A DNA stretch of 6,115 nt from Pseudomonadota bacterium (GCA_028876585.1 JAGWRL010000347.1:1-6115), one strand, 5' to 3'; positions 1 through 6,115 are shown, numbered from the stretch's first letter. The notes: a model not told the origin generated them from the letters alone. A program made the numbers and translations.

Positions 1-2
1 GC

Positions 3-788
3 GCGCCCCGCGCCGGGCTGAACCGCGAATGGCTGGTGCGCGGCGAACGGCCGCCGCTGGTGCTGATCCATGGCTTTGGCGCCGATCTCAACGTCTGGCG
101 CCGCTGGCTCGGCCGGCTGCCGCCTGGACGCGGCGCGCTGGCGCTCGATCTGCCCGGCCACGGCCGCTCCGCGCTCGACGGGCCGATCACCGTCGAGGCT
201 TTCGCCGCCGCAATCGCGGAGACGCTGGCGCAGGAGGGGGTGAGCGGCGCCCATCTCGTCGCCCATTCGCTCGGCGCCGCCGCGGCGGCGGCGCTGGCGG
301 CGATGCGGCCGGCGCTGGCGCGCTCGCTGACGCTGATCGCCCCGGCCGGCTTCGGGCCCGACATCAACGGCGCCTTCGTCGCTGGCTTCCTCGCCGCGCG
401 CTCGGCCGCGAGCCTGCGGCCCTGGCTCAACGAACTCGCGGCGGACCCGGCCGTACTGGGCGAGGCGCTGGCGGAGACGACATTGCGCCAGCGCCGCGAT
501 CTCGGCGTCGGCGACGCGCAGGCGCGCGTGGCGGCGGCGCTGCTGCCCGACGGCGCGCAGGTCTTTAGCGCCCGCGCGGCGGTCGCGGCGTTCGCCGGGC
601 CGGTGAAGCTCGTGTTCGGGCGCGAGGACCGCATCGTCCCCGTCCGCCACGCCCGCCACGCGCCGGGCGGGGCAGGGGTGCATATCCTGGCCAATGTCGG
701 ACACATGCCGCATCTCGAAGCGCGCGATCTGGTCGCCCGGCTCGCGCGCGAAAACGCGGCGGCGGGCGACGAACTGTCCAGCCCCTAG
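3..788 (+). CDS. Alpha/beta hydrolase, AcoC-like (acetoin dehydrogenase E2-associated hydrolase fold), 5' partial
   Basis: The frame is open from the left edge (first full codon at base 3) to TAG at 786-788. A GTG at 36 is only an internal candidate, so the true start probably lies outside the window. Numbering from that GTG, the fold shows an oxyanion-loop HGFGAD (12-17), DLPGHGRS (38-45), the nucleophile elbow AHSLG with Ser78, the acid-turn FGREDRIVP with Asp198, and GHMPHLE with His223, giving a complete Ser-Asp-His triad. The stretch LTLIAPAGFGPDING (98-112) after the nucleophile is typical of the hydrolase module of acetoin dehydrogenase E2 (AcoC-type) proteins, which often carry an N-terminal lipoyl domain. 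Such a domain cannot be seen here. The first elbow glycine is replaced by Ala (AxSxG) and a six-Ala run follows, both tolerated in this fold. A free-standing esterase or hydrolase is the main alternative. The substrate cannot be told from sequence. Confidence 0.85.
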   Translation, partial: APRAGLNREWLVRGERPPLVLIHGFGADLNVWRRWLGRLPPGRGALALDLPGHGRSALDGPITVEAFAAAIAETLAQEGVSGAHLVAHSLGAAAAAALAAMRPALARSLTLIAPAGFGPDINGAFVAGFLAARSAASLRPWLNELAADPAVLGEALAETTLRQRRDLGVGDAQARVAAALLPDGAQVFSARAAVAAFAGPVKLVFGREDRIVPVRHARHAPGGAGVHILANVGHMPHLEARDLVARLARENAAAGDELSSP

Positions 789-797
789 GCGGCTCGC

Positions 798-827
798 TTG
801 AATTTGCCGGCGGGTTCGCCATATCTT
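798..827 (+). promoter_or_regulatory. Putative sigma-70-type promoter of the 862-1176 gene
   Basis: TTGAAT at 798-803 resembles a -35 box. The AT-rich ATATCTT at 821-827 supplies a -10-like hexamer (TATCTT at 822-827 after an 18-bp spacer, or ATATCT at 821-826 after 17). This is the most AT-rich patch in the 73-bp gap after the hydrolase stop. It would give a leader of roughly 30 nt before the ATG at 862. It was assigned by eye from consensus only. Confidence 0.45.
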
Positions 828-861
828 AGCGGAAAGCCATTCGCGGACAGGGAGTTTTGCG

Positions 862-1176
862 ATGGAGCCGGAAGGTTGTAGCGATTCGGTTCGCGTGGCG
901 ATCGCATCGCTGATCAAACTCATCAACCTGATGGGCGCGGAAATGCTGGTCGGCAAGCATCGCGACGACGTCGACGCGTTCGAACAGAGCGTGCGCGCCA
1001 AGCTTTACGCCCATATCGAGGGCGCCTCGCCGAAGGACACCGCCGCCGGCGTCGCGCTCGCCCATTCGCTGATCGAGCCGGTGCTCGCCAATCTGCGCGA
1101 ACGGGTGCGCCAGAACGAGGCGGCGTCGCTGCCGCCGTTCGCCGCGCCGCCGAGCGCCTATCGCCGGCTCAACTGA
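862..1176 (+). CDS. Conserved-looking hypothetical protein, 104 aa
   Basis: I do not recognise this family. The ATG at 862 is preceded by a good Shine-Dalgarno AGGGAG (849-854) with 7-nt spacing, and the frame shows the strong GC3 bias of its neighbours, so it is very likely a real gene. The product has no signal peptide and no long hydrophobic segment, so it is probably cytosolic. Residues about 7-95 look largely helical: an amphipathic stretch around IASLIKLINLMGAEML (14-29), a charged helix KHRDDVDAFEQSVRAKLYAH (32-51), and a second helical block around residues 63-87. A short Pro/Ala-rich tail (90-99) ends the protein. It sits alone between its own promoter-like sequence and a strong terminator, so it is probably monocistronic. 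There is no evidence for a specific function; a small helical adaptor or regulatory protein is possible but is speculation. Confidence 0.8.
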   Translation: MEPEGCSDSVRVAIASLIKLINLMGAEMLVGKHRDDVDAFEQSVRAKLYAHIEGASPKDTAAGVALAHSLIEPVLANLRERVRQNEAASLPPFAAPPSAYRRLN

Positions 1177-1203
1177 AGTTTTCCCCGCTTTGAACTTCGC
1201 GCG

Positions 1204-1232
1204 GGCGGCGGCGAAAGCCGGCCGCCTTTTTT
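1204..1232 (+). terminator. Rho-independent terminator after the 862-1176 gene
   Basis: GGCGGCGGC (1204-1212) pairs with GCC-g-GCCGCC (1217-1226) across a GAAA tetraloop (1213-1216). The stem is 9 bp with a single bulged G at 1220. Six T residues follow immediately (1227-1232). It lies 27 nt past the TGA of the small gene and has the orientation and U-tract expected for + strand termination. Confidence 0.88.
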
Positions 1233-1251
1233 GTCTCTTCCGTCCCGCCGC

Positions 1252-1279
1252 TTGATAAAGCCGGCGATCGTCCTAACTG
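1252..1279 (+). promoter_or_regulatory. Putative promoter of the pirin gene
   Basis: TTGATA (1252-1257) is a good -35-like hexamer, followed after about 15-16 bp by CTAACT/TAACTG (1273-1279) as a weak -10-like element. It lies between the terminator at 1204-1232 and the pirin ATG at 1307. Because that terminator should block readthrough, a promoter is expected in this short gap. Assigned by eye. Confidence 0.38.
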
Positions 1280-1306
1280 AGGCCCTTCCCGTTCAACGAG
1301 GACGCC

Positions 1307-2209
1307 ATGTCGATCAGAGCCGTCAAACGCATCGCCCAATCCACGCCGACGATGGAGGGCGCGGGCGTGCGCCTGCGCCGCGCCTTCGGCTTCGGCGACC
1401 CGTCCGAATTCGACCCGTTCCTGATGATGGACGATTTCCGCAACGATAATCCCGCCGACTACGCCGCCGGCTTTCCCTGGCATCCCCATCGCGGCATCGA
1501 GACGATCACCTATGTGCTCGCCGGCGAGGTCGAGCATGGCGACAGCCTTGGCAATCGCGGCGTGCTCGGGCCGGGCAGCGTGCAATGGATGACGGCCGGG
1601 CGCGGCATCATGCATCAGGAAATGCCGCGCGGCGACGCGCTCGGCCGGATGCATGGTTTTCAGCTCTGGGCCAATCTGCCCTCCAGCCTGAAGATGACCG
1701 CGCCGCGCTATCAGGACATCGTCAGCCGCGACATTCCCGAAGTCACCGACGACGACGGGACCAAGGTGCGCGTCATCTGCGGCGACTTCTGGGGCGTCAA
1801 GGGACCGGTCGAGGGCGTCGCCGCCGATCCGCGCTATCTCGACGTCACGGTGCCGGCGGGCCAGCGCAAGACGCTGAAGGTGGAGACCTACCGTCAGGTG
1901 TTCGCCTACATCTTCGAGGGCTCGGGCCGTTTCCTCAACGCCTCCGAGCCGTTCGGGGCGCTGCGCGAGGAGGTGATCGCGGGCGAAGAGGTGCTGGTGC
2001 GCGACGAGGTCGGCAACCGCTCGCTGGTGGTGTTCGGCTCCGGCGACGAAGTGACGGTGCAGGCGGGCGAGCAGGGCATCCGCTTCCTGCTGGTGTCCGG
2101 CAAGCCGATCCGCGAGCCGGTGGCCTGGCACGGGCCGATCGTGATGAACACGCAGGCCGAAATCCGGCAGGCGATGGCGGACCTGCGCTCGGGCGCGTTC
2201 ATCCGCTAA
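1307..2209 (+). CDS. Pirin family protein (bicupin)
   Basis: A 300-residue protein with the full pirin architecture: an N-terminal cupin (about residues 20-130) and a Pirin_C cupin (about 175-285). The metal-site signature is intact: HPHRGIETITY gives His59 and His61, and MHQE gives His103 and Glu105, the four iron ligands known for the family. Other hallmarks are FDPFLMMDDF (35-44), GPGSVQWMTAGRGIMHQE (88-105), GFQLWANLP and, near the C terminus, PVAWHGPIVMN. Pirins are cytosolic non-haem metal proteins; some bacterial members have quercetin dioxygenase activity and others modulate enzymes or transcription, so the physiological role here is open. The ATG at 1307 has ACGAGGA immediately upstream (SD core 1298-1302, short 4-nt spacing). 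It is probably transcribed alone, being preceded by a terminator and followed 9 nt after its stop by a hairpin shared with the converging transpeptidase gene. Confidence 0.95.
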   Translation: MSIRAVKRIAQSTPTMEGAGVRLRRAFGFGDPSEFDPFLMMDDFRNDNPADYAAGFPWHPHRGIETITYVLAGEVEHGDSLGNRGVLGPGSVQWMTAGRGIMHQEMPRGDALGRMHGFQLWANLPSSLKMTAPRYQDIVSRDIPEVTDDDGTKVRVICGDFWGVKGPVEGVAADPRYLDVTVPAGQRKTLKVETYRQVFAYIFEGSGRFLNASEPFGALREEVIAGEEVLVRDEVGNRSLVVFGSGDEVTVQAGEQGIRFLLVSGKPIREPVAWHGPIVMNTQAEIRQAMADLRSGAFIR

Positions 2210-2218
2210 AACGAAGAA

Positions 2219-2243
2219 CCCCGCGCGGACGCGCCGCGCGGGG
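2219..2243. terminator. Hairpin between convergent genes, probable bidirectional terminator
   Basis: CCCCGCGCGG (2219-2228) and CCGCGCGGGG (2234-2243) form a perfect 10-bp stem around the loop ACGCG. Read on the - strand the stem is followed by TTCTTCGTTTT, so it fits best as the terminator of the L,D-transpeptidase, whose stop is 38 nt before it. On the + strand it starts 9 nt after the pirin stop but has no T-tract behind it, so termination in that direction would be weaker. Confidence 0.75.
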
Positions 2244-2281
2244 TCGATACGAACGCTACGCAAAATTACCGACGCAACGAA

Positions 2282-3592
2282 TCACTCCTGCGGCAGCGCC
2301 AGCGGCCGCGCCGGCGTCGCGTCGGCGACCGGACCCGGCCCGTCGCCGTCGCGCTTGTAGATGTCGGGGCGGAACTGCACGACGCCGTCGGGCGTCGCCC
2401 AGGCGGTGACATAGACCCAATAGACGTCGACCGGCTTGGCCAGCTTGACGTCGACCCGCTGACCGGTGCGGATCGTCTCGTCGATCTGGTCGCGGCCCCA
2501 GCCGGGATTGTCCTTCAGCAGCCAGGCCACATAATCGCGCACATCCTGCACGCGCACGCAGCCCGAGGAGACGAAGCGGAAATCGTCGCCGAAAATGCCC
2601 TTCTCCGGCGTGTCGTGCATATAGACGCCGTAGGGGTTGCTGATGTTGATGCGCACCGCGCCGAGCGCGTCGACCTCGGCGCCGGGCTCCTGCCGGTAGC
2701 GGAAATGGGTCGCCTCGTCGGTGTTCCAGTTGATCGAGGCGGGCTGAACTTCCTGCCCGTCCTTGTTGATGATGTGGATCTTTTCTTCCGTCAGGTAGTT
2801 CGGGTCCTTCTTCATCTTCGGGATCAGATCCTTCTTGATGAGCGAGGGCGGCACGTTCCAGAACGGGTTGAAATTGATCTCGAGCGCCTTGGTGTGCATG
2901 ATCGGCGACTGGCGGTCGATGCGTCCGACGCCGGCGCGGTGATGCGAGTAAACCTGCCCGCCCTCAACCGTCTCCACCGCGGCGGCGGGAATGTTGACCA
3001 TCACGAAGCGCGGCCCGAGGTCGCCGGCGAACGAGCGCAGCCGCACGATGTTGATCTGCAACTGGCGCAGCCGGTCCTGCGCGCTGACGTTGAGTTCTTG
3101 CAGCGTGTCCTTGTCGACGACGCCGGTCGGGCCGAGGCCGTGGCGGATCTGGAACCGCTTGACGGCGGCCTCGACGAAGGAATCGAAGGTCGGCCCCATG
3201 CCGGCGTCGGGGTCGAGATCGCCAGAGGCGGCCAGCCGCTGGCGCAAATCCTGCACCCCGCGGCCCTTGGCGCCAAGGCCCAGTTGCTGCCCGCCCGGCA
3301 CCAGATTCCAGCCGCCGCGCGCGACGAGGTCCTGATATTTGGCGATCGCGTTTTCGGTCGCGGCGACGGTGGCGGGCGACAGCGTCGGCGTCGCCTCGCG
3401 GCCGACCGAGAGTTCGTCGGAAACCTGCCATTGCTGCGGCCATTCCGCCTGATCGTCGCTCTGGCGCTTGCCGGCGAAGGCGGGCGACAGGCCGAGCGTC
3501 GCGAGCGCGGCGACCGCGACGGCGCTCTTGAGAAACGCGCGCCGTCCAAGGGAAAACTGCAACCTTTGCGACATGTTTGAAAACGACCCCAT
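2282..3592 (-). CDS. Tat-exported L,D-transpeptidase, YcbB/LdtD-type (YkuD catalytic domain with peptidoglycan-binding domain)
   Basis: This 436-residue protein forms or remodels peptidoglycan cross-links or protein anchors outside the cytoplasmic membrane, using a cysteine nucleophile. Residues 1-40 are a twin-arginine signal: GRRAFLK (16-22), then the hydrophobic stretch AVAVAALATLGL, then a likely cleavage after AFA (38-40). A PG_binding_1 domain spans about 105-170 (GVQDLRQRL; AVKRFQIRHGL; GVVDKDTLQELN). The YkuD domain follows at about 195-385 with YcbB-type hallmarks: VMVNIPA, the FNPFWNVPPSLIKKDLIPK block, the MHDTPEKGIF segment with His326, and SSGCVRV with catalytic Cys345 and Arg347. 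Catalytic residues are intact. It is shorter than E. coli LdtD, in line with compact alphaproteobacterial forms. The ATG at 3592 has a weak AGGG upstream; the ATG at 3574 (Met7) is an alternative that keeps the whole Tat motif. The stop is 38 nt from the convergent hairpin. The gene lies 220 bp downstream of ecm on the same strand, a gap wide enough for its own promoter, although I could not identify one. Confidence 0.95.
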   Translation of the reverse strand: MGSFSNMSQRLQFSLGRRAFLKSAVAVAALATLGLSPAFAGKRQSDDQAEWPQQWQVSDELSVGREATPTLSPATVAATENAIAKYQDLVARGGWNLVPGGQQLGLGAKGRGVQDLRQRLAASGDLDPDAGMGPTFDSFVEAAVKRFQIRHGLGPTGVVDKDTLQELNVSAQDRLRQLQINIVRLRSFAGDLGPRFVMVNIPAAAVETVEGGQVYSHHRAGVGRIDRQSPIMHTKALEINFNPFWNVPPSLIKKDLIPKMKKDPNYLTEEKIHIINKDGQEVQPASINWNTDEATHFRYRQEPGAEVDALGAVRINISNPYGVYMHDTPEKGIFGDDFRFVSSGCVRVQDVRDYVAWLLKDNPGWGRDQIDETIRTGQRVDVKLAKPVDVYWVYVTAWATPDGVVQFRPDIYKRDGDGPGPVADATPARPLALPQE

Positions 3593-3812
3593 CTTGCCCT
3601 GTCGAAGCGCCAGCCCGCGCCCGGATCGGGAAACCCCGAATCGCCGGGCGGCAACCCGCGCGGCGCCGACCTTTGACCTTACAGGACCGCAACCGTCGGG
3701 CGTTTTTGTGGCGCGCAGGCGCGCGCAACGCCGCCTTCGTCGCGATCGCCAAGCAAAGTTTTGTTATCTCGACCTTCGGCTTGCGCTTTTCGCCGATGTA
3801 TTGGTCAGAAAT

Positions 3813-5786
3813 TCATCTTTCGATAACTTTCGCCCCCGCCGCTTGCTCCACCACGCCGGCGATGTCGGCGATGATGCCGTTGATCGCGAAATCCTTCGGC
3901 GTGTAGATCGCCGCCACCCCTTCCGCCTTCAACGTCGCCGCGTCCTGCGGCGGGATGATGCCGCCGACCACCACCGGCACATGCGAAAGGCCCGCCGCCT
4001 TCAGCTTGGCCAGCACCTCGCGCGTCATCGCGACATGGCTGCCCGACAGGATCGACAGGCCGACGCAATGCACGTCGCCGGCGCGCGCGACAATCTCGTC
4101 GGGGGTGAGGCGGATGCCGTCGTAAACCACCTCCATGCCGGCGTCGGTGGCGCGCACCGCGATCTGCTCGGCGCCGTTGGAATGGCCGTCGAGCCCCGGC
4201 TTGCCGACCAACAGCTTGAGCCGCCGCCCGAGTTTCAGCGACACGCGCTGCACTTCCGCGCGCAATGCGTCGAGATCGTCGGCGCCTTGCCGCGCCTGCG
4301 GCTTGACGCCAGTCGGGGCGCGGTATTCGCCGAATTCGCCGCGAAGGCACGCGCCCCATTCGCCAGTGGTCACGCCGGCCTTCGCCGCCGCGATCGAGGC
4401 GGGCATGATGTTCTCGCCCTTGGCGGCCGCCGCGCGCAAATCCTTCAGCGCCGCGGAAACGGCGGCGGCGTCGCGCGCCGCGCGCCAGGCTTGCAACCGC
4501 GCGATCTGCTCGGCCTCGGCGCCATGCGAGGGCGCGAAGATCAGCCCGTCGCCCGCCGTGAGCGGGGAGGGGTCGCTGTTGGTGAACTGGTTGACGCCGA
4601 CGACGATCTGTTCGCCGCGCTCGATCGCCTCCAGCCGCGCCGTGTTGCTCTCGACCAGCTTGCCCTTGAGATAGCCCGATTCGATCGCCTTCACCGCGCC
4701 GCCCATCGCGTCGATGGCGGCGAGTTCGGCGCGCGCTTCCCCCTTGAGCGCCTCGACCTTGGCCGCGATCTGCTGCGAGCCGTCGAACAGGTCGCCATAT
4801 TCGAGCAGGTCGGTCTCGTAGGCCATGATCTGTTGCAGCCGCAACGACCATTGCTGATCGAACGGGCGCGGCAGCCCCAAAGCCTCGTTCCAGGCGGGTA
4901 GTTGCACCGCGCGGGCGCGGGCGTTCCGGCTCAGCACCACTGACAGCATTTCAATCAGAATGCGATAGGCGTTGTTCTCCGGCTGCTGCTCGGTCAGGCC
5001 GAGCGAATTGACCTGCACGCCATAGCGGAAACGGCGCTTGGCCGGATCGGCGACGCCGTAGCGTTCGCGCGCGATCTCGTCCCACAATTCGACGAACGCG
5101 CGCATCTTGCACAGTTCGGTGACGAAGCGCATCCCGGCGTTGACGAAGAACGAGATCGCCCCGACCACGTCGGCGAAGCGCTCCGGCGACAGGTCGGCGG
5201 CGCGCACCCGGTCGAGCACGGCGATCGCGGTGGCGAGCGCGTAGGAGAGTTCCTGCACCGGCGTCGCGCCGGCCTCCTGCAAATGGTAGGAGCAGACGTT
5301 CATCGGGTTGAATTTCGGCGCCTCGCGCGCGCACCACAGGATCAGGTCCCGCGTCAGCCGCAGCGACGGCTCGGGCGGAAACACATAGGAGCCGCGCGAC
5401 AAATATTCCTTGATGATGTCGTTCTGCGTCGTGCCGGTCAGCGCCGGCCGCGGCGCGCCCTGTTCGTCGGCGACCGCGACATAGAGCGCCATCAGCCAGC
5501 AGGCGGTGGCGTTGATCGTCATCGAAGTGTTCATGGTGGCGACGGGGATGGCGTCGAGCAACGCCCGCATGTCGCCCAGATGCGAGATCGCGACGCCGAC
5601 CTTGCCGACTTCGCCGCGCGCCAGCGCGTGGTCGCTGTCGTAGCCGATCTGCGTCGGCAGGTCGAAGGCGATCGACAGACCAGTCTGGCCCTTGGCGAGA
5701 TTGGCGCGATAGAGCCGGTTGGATTCGGCGGCGGTGGAATGGCCCGCGTAGGTGCGAAATATCCAGGGTTTGTCGCGTTGCGCCAT
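3813..5786 (-). CDS. ecm: Ethylmalonyl-CoA mutase (coenzyme B12-dependent)
   Basis: This cytosolic 657-residue adenosylcobalamin enzyme converts (2R)-ethylmalonyl-CoA to methylsuccinyl-CoA in the ethylmalonyl-CoA pathway of acetyl-CoA assimilation; the gene is also called meaA. The mutase barrel covers about residues 5-490: RTYAGHSTAAESN (11-23), FDLPTQIGYDSDH (41-53), NTSMTINATA (86-95), TTQNDIIKEYLSRG, YVFPPEPSLRLT and NVCSYHLQEAGATPVQE. The C-terminal B12-binding domain (about 522-650) has the base-off motif DGHSNG, with His535 as the lower cobalt ligand, followed by GLSILSGSH and VVVGGIIPPQD. YAGHS and FDLPTQ, where methylmalonyl-CoA mutase has YAGFS and FDLATH, together with single-chain MeaA-like length, favour ecm over mcm. 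The ATG at 5786 has the SD GAAGGG at 7-nt spacing and begins the conserved RDKPWIFRTYAG segment. A nested inverted repeat lies directly upstream. No ccr, mcd or epi gene is in view. No clear terminator follows the TGA. Confidence 0.95.
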   Translation of the reverse strand: MAQRDKPWIFRTYAGHSTAAESNRLYRANLAKGQTGLSIAFDLPTQIGYDSDHALARGEVGKVGVAISHLGDMRALLDAIPVATMNTSMTINATACWLMALYVAVADEQGAPRPALTGTTQNDIIKEYLSRGSYVFPPEPSLRLTRDLILWCAREAPKFNPMNVCSYHLQEAGATPVQELSYALATAIAVLDRVRAADLSPERFADVVGAISFFVNAGMRFVTELCKMRAFVELWDEIARERYGVADPAKRRFRYGVQVNSLGLTEQQPENNAYRILIEMLSVVLSRNARARAVQLPAWNEALGLPRPFDQQWSLRLQQIMAYETDLLEYGDLFDGSQQIAAKVEALKGEARAELAAIDAMGGAVKAIESGYLKGKLVESNTARLEAIERGEQIVVGVNQFTNSDPSPLTAGDGLIFAPSHGAEAEQIARLQAWRAARDAAAVSAALKDLRAAAAKGENIMPASIAAAKAGVTTGEWGACLRGEFGEYRAPTGVKPQARQGADDLDALRAEVQRVSLKLGRRLKLLVGKPGLDGHSNGAEQIAVRATDAGMEVVYDGIRLTPDEIVARAGDVHCVGLSILSGSHVAMTREVLAKLKAAGLSHVPVVVGGIIPPQDAATLKAEGVAAIYTPKDFAINGIIADIAGVVEQAAGAKVIER

Positions 5787-5794
5787 CCGGCCGC

Positions 5795-5842
5795 CCTTCG
5801 AATTGCGATTGTGCAGAGCACAATCGCAGAAAAAATCGAAGG
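5795..5842 (-). promoter_or_regulatory. Nested inverted repeat upstream of ecm: candidate operator or 5'-UTR hairpin
   Basis: The inner arms TGCGATTGTGC (5804-5814) and GCACAATCGCA (5818-5828) are a perfect 11-bp inverted repeat around a 3-nt centre. Outside them CCTTCGA (5795-5801) and TCGAAGG (5836-5842) form a second perfect 7-bp repeat, with unpaired 2-nt and 7-nt stretches between inner and outer arms. The centre is about 30 bp upstream of the ecm ATG, and the arm nearest the gene overlaps the SD (- strand GAAGGG, + strand 5794-5799). The size and symmetry suit a dimeric repressor or activator site of TetR or GntR type. If transcribed, the structure could instead mask the SD. No T-run follows it on either strand, so it is not an intrinsic terminator. 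Confidence 0.65.
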
Positions 5843-5880
5843 CGACTACCCGGCTTAGGTCGGACGCGGGCGGGCGGCGC

Positions 5881-6115
5881 TTACGACGTCCGGTTGCGCA
5901 CGAACGCCATCACCACCAGCATGGCCGCGGTCACCACGAAGATCGAGCCGAGCGACAGGAACGGGTCGTAGAGGTGGATCTTGTTGGGTTGCAGGTAGTT
6001 GAATCGCACGTAAAGGCCGAGCCAGACGCCGCCGAGCACGTAAATCGCATTGAAATACGGCCCAAAGCCCTGATTCTGCATGACGTAATCGAGAAAGAAG
6101 CCGACCAGCATCACC
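5881..6115 (-). CDS. Small two-helix membrane protein of unknown function, possibly 5' partial
   Basis: The frame ends at TAA (5881-5883) and is open to the right edge; GTG (6114) and ATG (6111) are start candidates, but the gene may begin outside the window. The 77 visible residues hold two predicted membrane helices: about 20-37 (YFNAIYVLGGVWLGLYVR) and about 53-71 (LSLGSIFVVTAAMLVVMAF). They are joined by a short polar loop (NYLQPNKIHLYDP) and followed by a basic tail VRNRTS. An aromatic-rich segment GFFLDYVMQNQGFG precedes the first helix. By charge distribution the two ends may both face the cytoplasm, but this is uncertain. I do not recognise the family. It lies 94 bp upstream of ecm in the same direction, so co-transcription is possible, although the inverted repeat between them suggests separate control. 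Confidence 0.72.
   Translation of the reverse strand, partial: VMLVGFFLDYVMQNQGFGPYFNAIYVLGGVWLGLYVRFNYLQPNKIHLYDPFLSLGSIFVVTAAMLVVMAFVRNRTS

Noticed and set aside
281..300. GCC/GCG codon run encoding six alanines after the nucleophile serine
   Set aside because: Read in frame it is part of the helix following the nucleophile elbow, where small residues are usual, so it is not treated as a repeat element.
1169..2263. Long - strand open frame (364 codons) opposite the pirin gene
   Set aside because: Its translation is Arg/His/Ala-rich and low in complexity, while the + strand encodes an intact pirin with all four metal ligands; it also reads through the shared hairpin.
2615..3580. + strand open frame (321 codons) opposite the L,D-transpeptidase
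   Set aside because: Antisense shadow; composition is biased and the opposite strand carries an intact signal peptide, peptidoglycan-binding domain and catalytic motif.
3626..3639. Small hairpin TCGGG-aaac-CCCGA upstream of the transpeptidase start
   Set aside because: Five base pairs only; expected by chance in DNA of this GC content, and no nearby element supports a role.
3668..3680. Direct repeat GACCTT-t-GACCTT upstream of the transpeptidase gene
   Set aside because: Two 6-mers with no further copies; too short to call an activator site without comparison to other genomes.
3711..3726. GCGCGC-aggc-GCGCGC inverted repeat in the gap between ecm and the transpeptidase, considered as an ecm terminator
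   Set aside because: The stem is only 6 bp of alternating GC, and on the - strand it is followed by an A-rich rather than T-rich stretch, so it does not fit termination of ecm.
3468..4901. Long + strand open frame (477 codons) opposite the transpeptidase start and the 3' half of ecm
   Set aside because: It is rich in Arg/Ala/His with no recognisable domain, runs across two well-supported - strand genes and the gap between them, and is the usual antisense shadow in GC-rich coding DNA.

Overview
The window is a 6.1 kb stretch of GC-rich chromosome. Strong G/C at third codon positions, together with a coenzyme-B12 mutase whose closest recognisable relatives are ethylmalonyl-CoA mutases (MeaA/Ecm), suggests an alphaproteobacterium. 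A Hyphomicrobiales-type organism, for example a serine-cycle methylotroph/methanotroph or a PHB-making relative, would fit. The genus is not determined. There is no sign of mobile elements, CRISPR, tRNA or rRNA.

Left part, + strand: the 3' end of an alpha/beta hydrolase gene resembling the hydrolase-fold module of AcoC-type acetoin dehydrogenase E2 proteins (open at the left edge, stop at 788). Next is a small monocistronic gene for an unknown 104-residue protein (862-1176), with its own promoter-like sequence and a strong intrinsic terminator (1204-1232). Then comes a full-length pirin-family cupin protein (1307-2209).

Right part, - strand: read in transcription order from the right edge, there is a small two-helix membrane protein of unknown function (stop at 5881, start at or beyond the edge), then ethylmalonyl-CoA mutase (5786-3813), then a Tat-exported YcbB-type L,D-transpeptidase (3592-2282). 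Pirin and the transpeptidase converge on a shared perfect 10-bp hairpin (2219-2243).

The genes do not form an obvious single pathway; this looks like ordinary housekeeping and central-metabolism chromosome. Ecm carries out one step of the ethylmalonyl-CoA pathway of acetyl-CoA assimilation, and the transpeptidase remodels peptidoglycan outside the cytoplasmic membrane. The most notable non-coding feature is a nested inverted repeat directly upstream of ecm (5795-5842). Its inner 11-bp arms look like an operator, and its outer 7-bp arm overlaps the ribosome binding site. I found no convincing novel multi-gene system.
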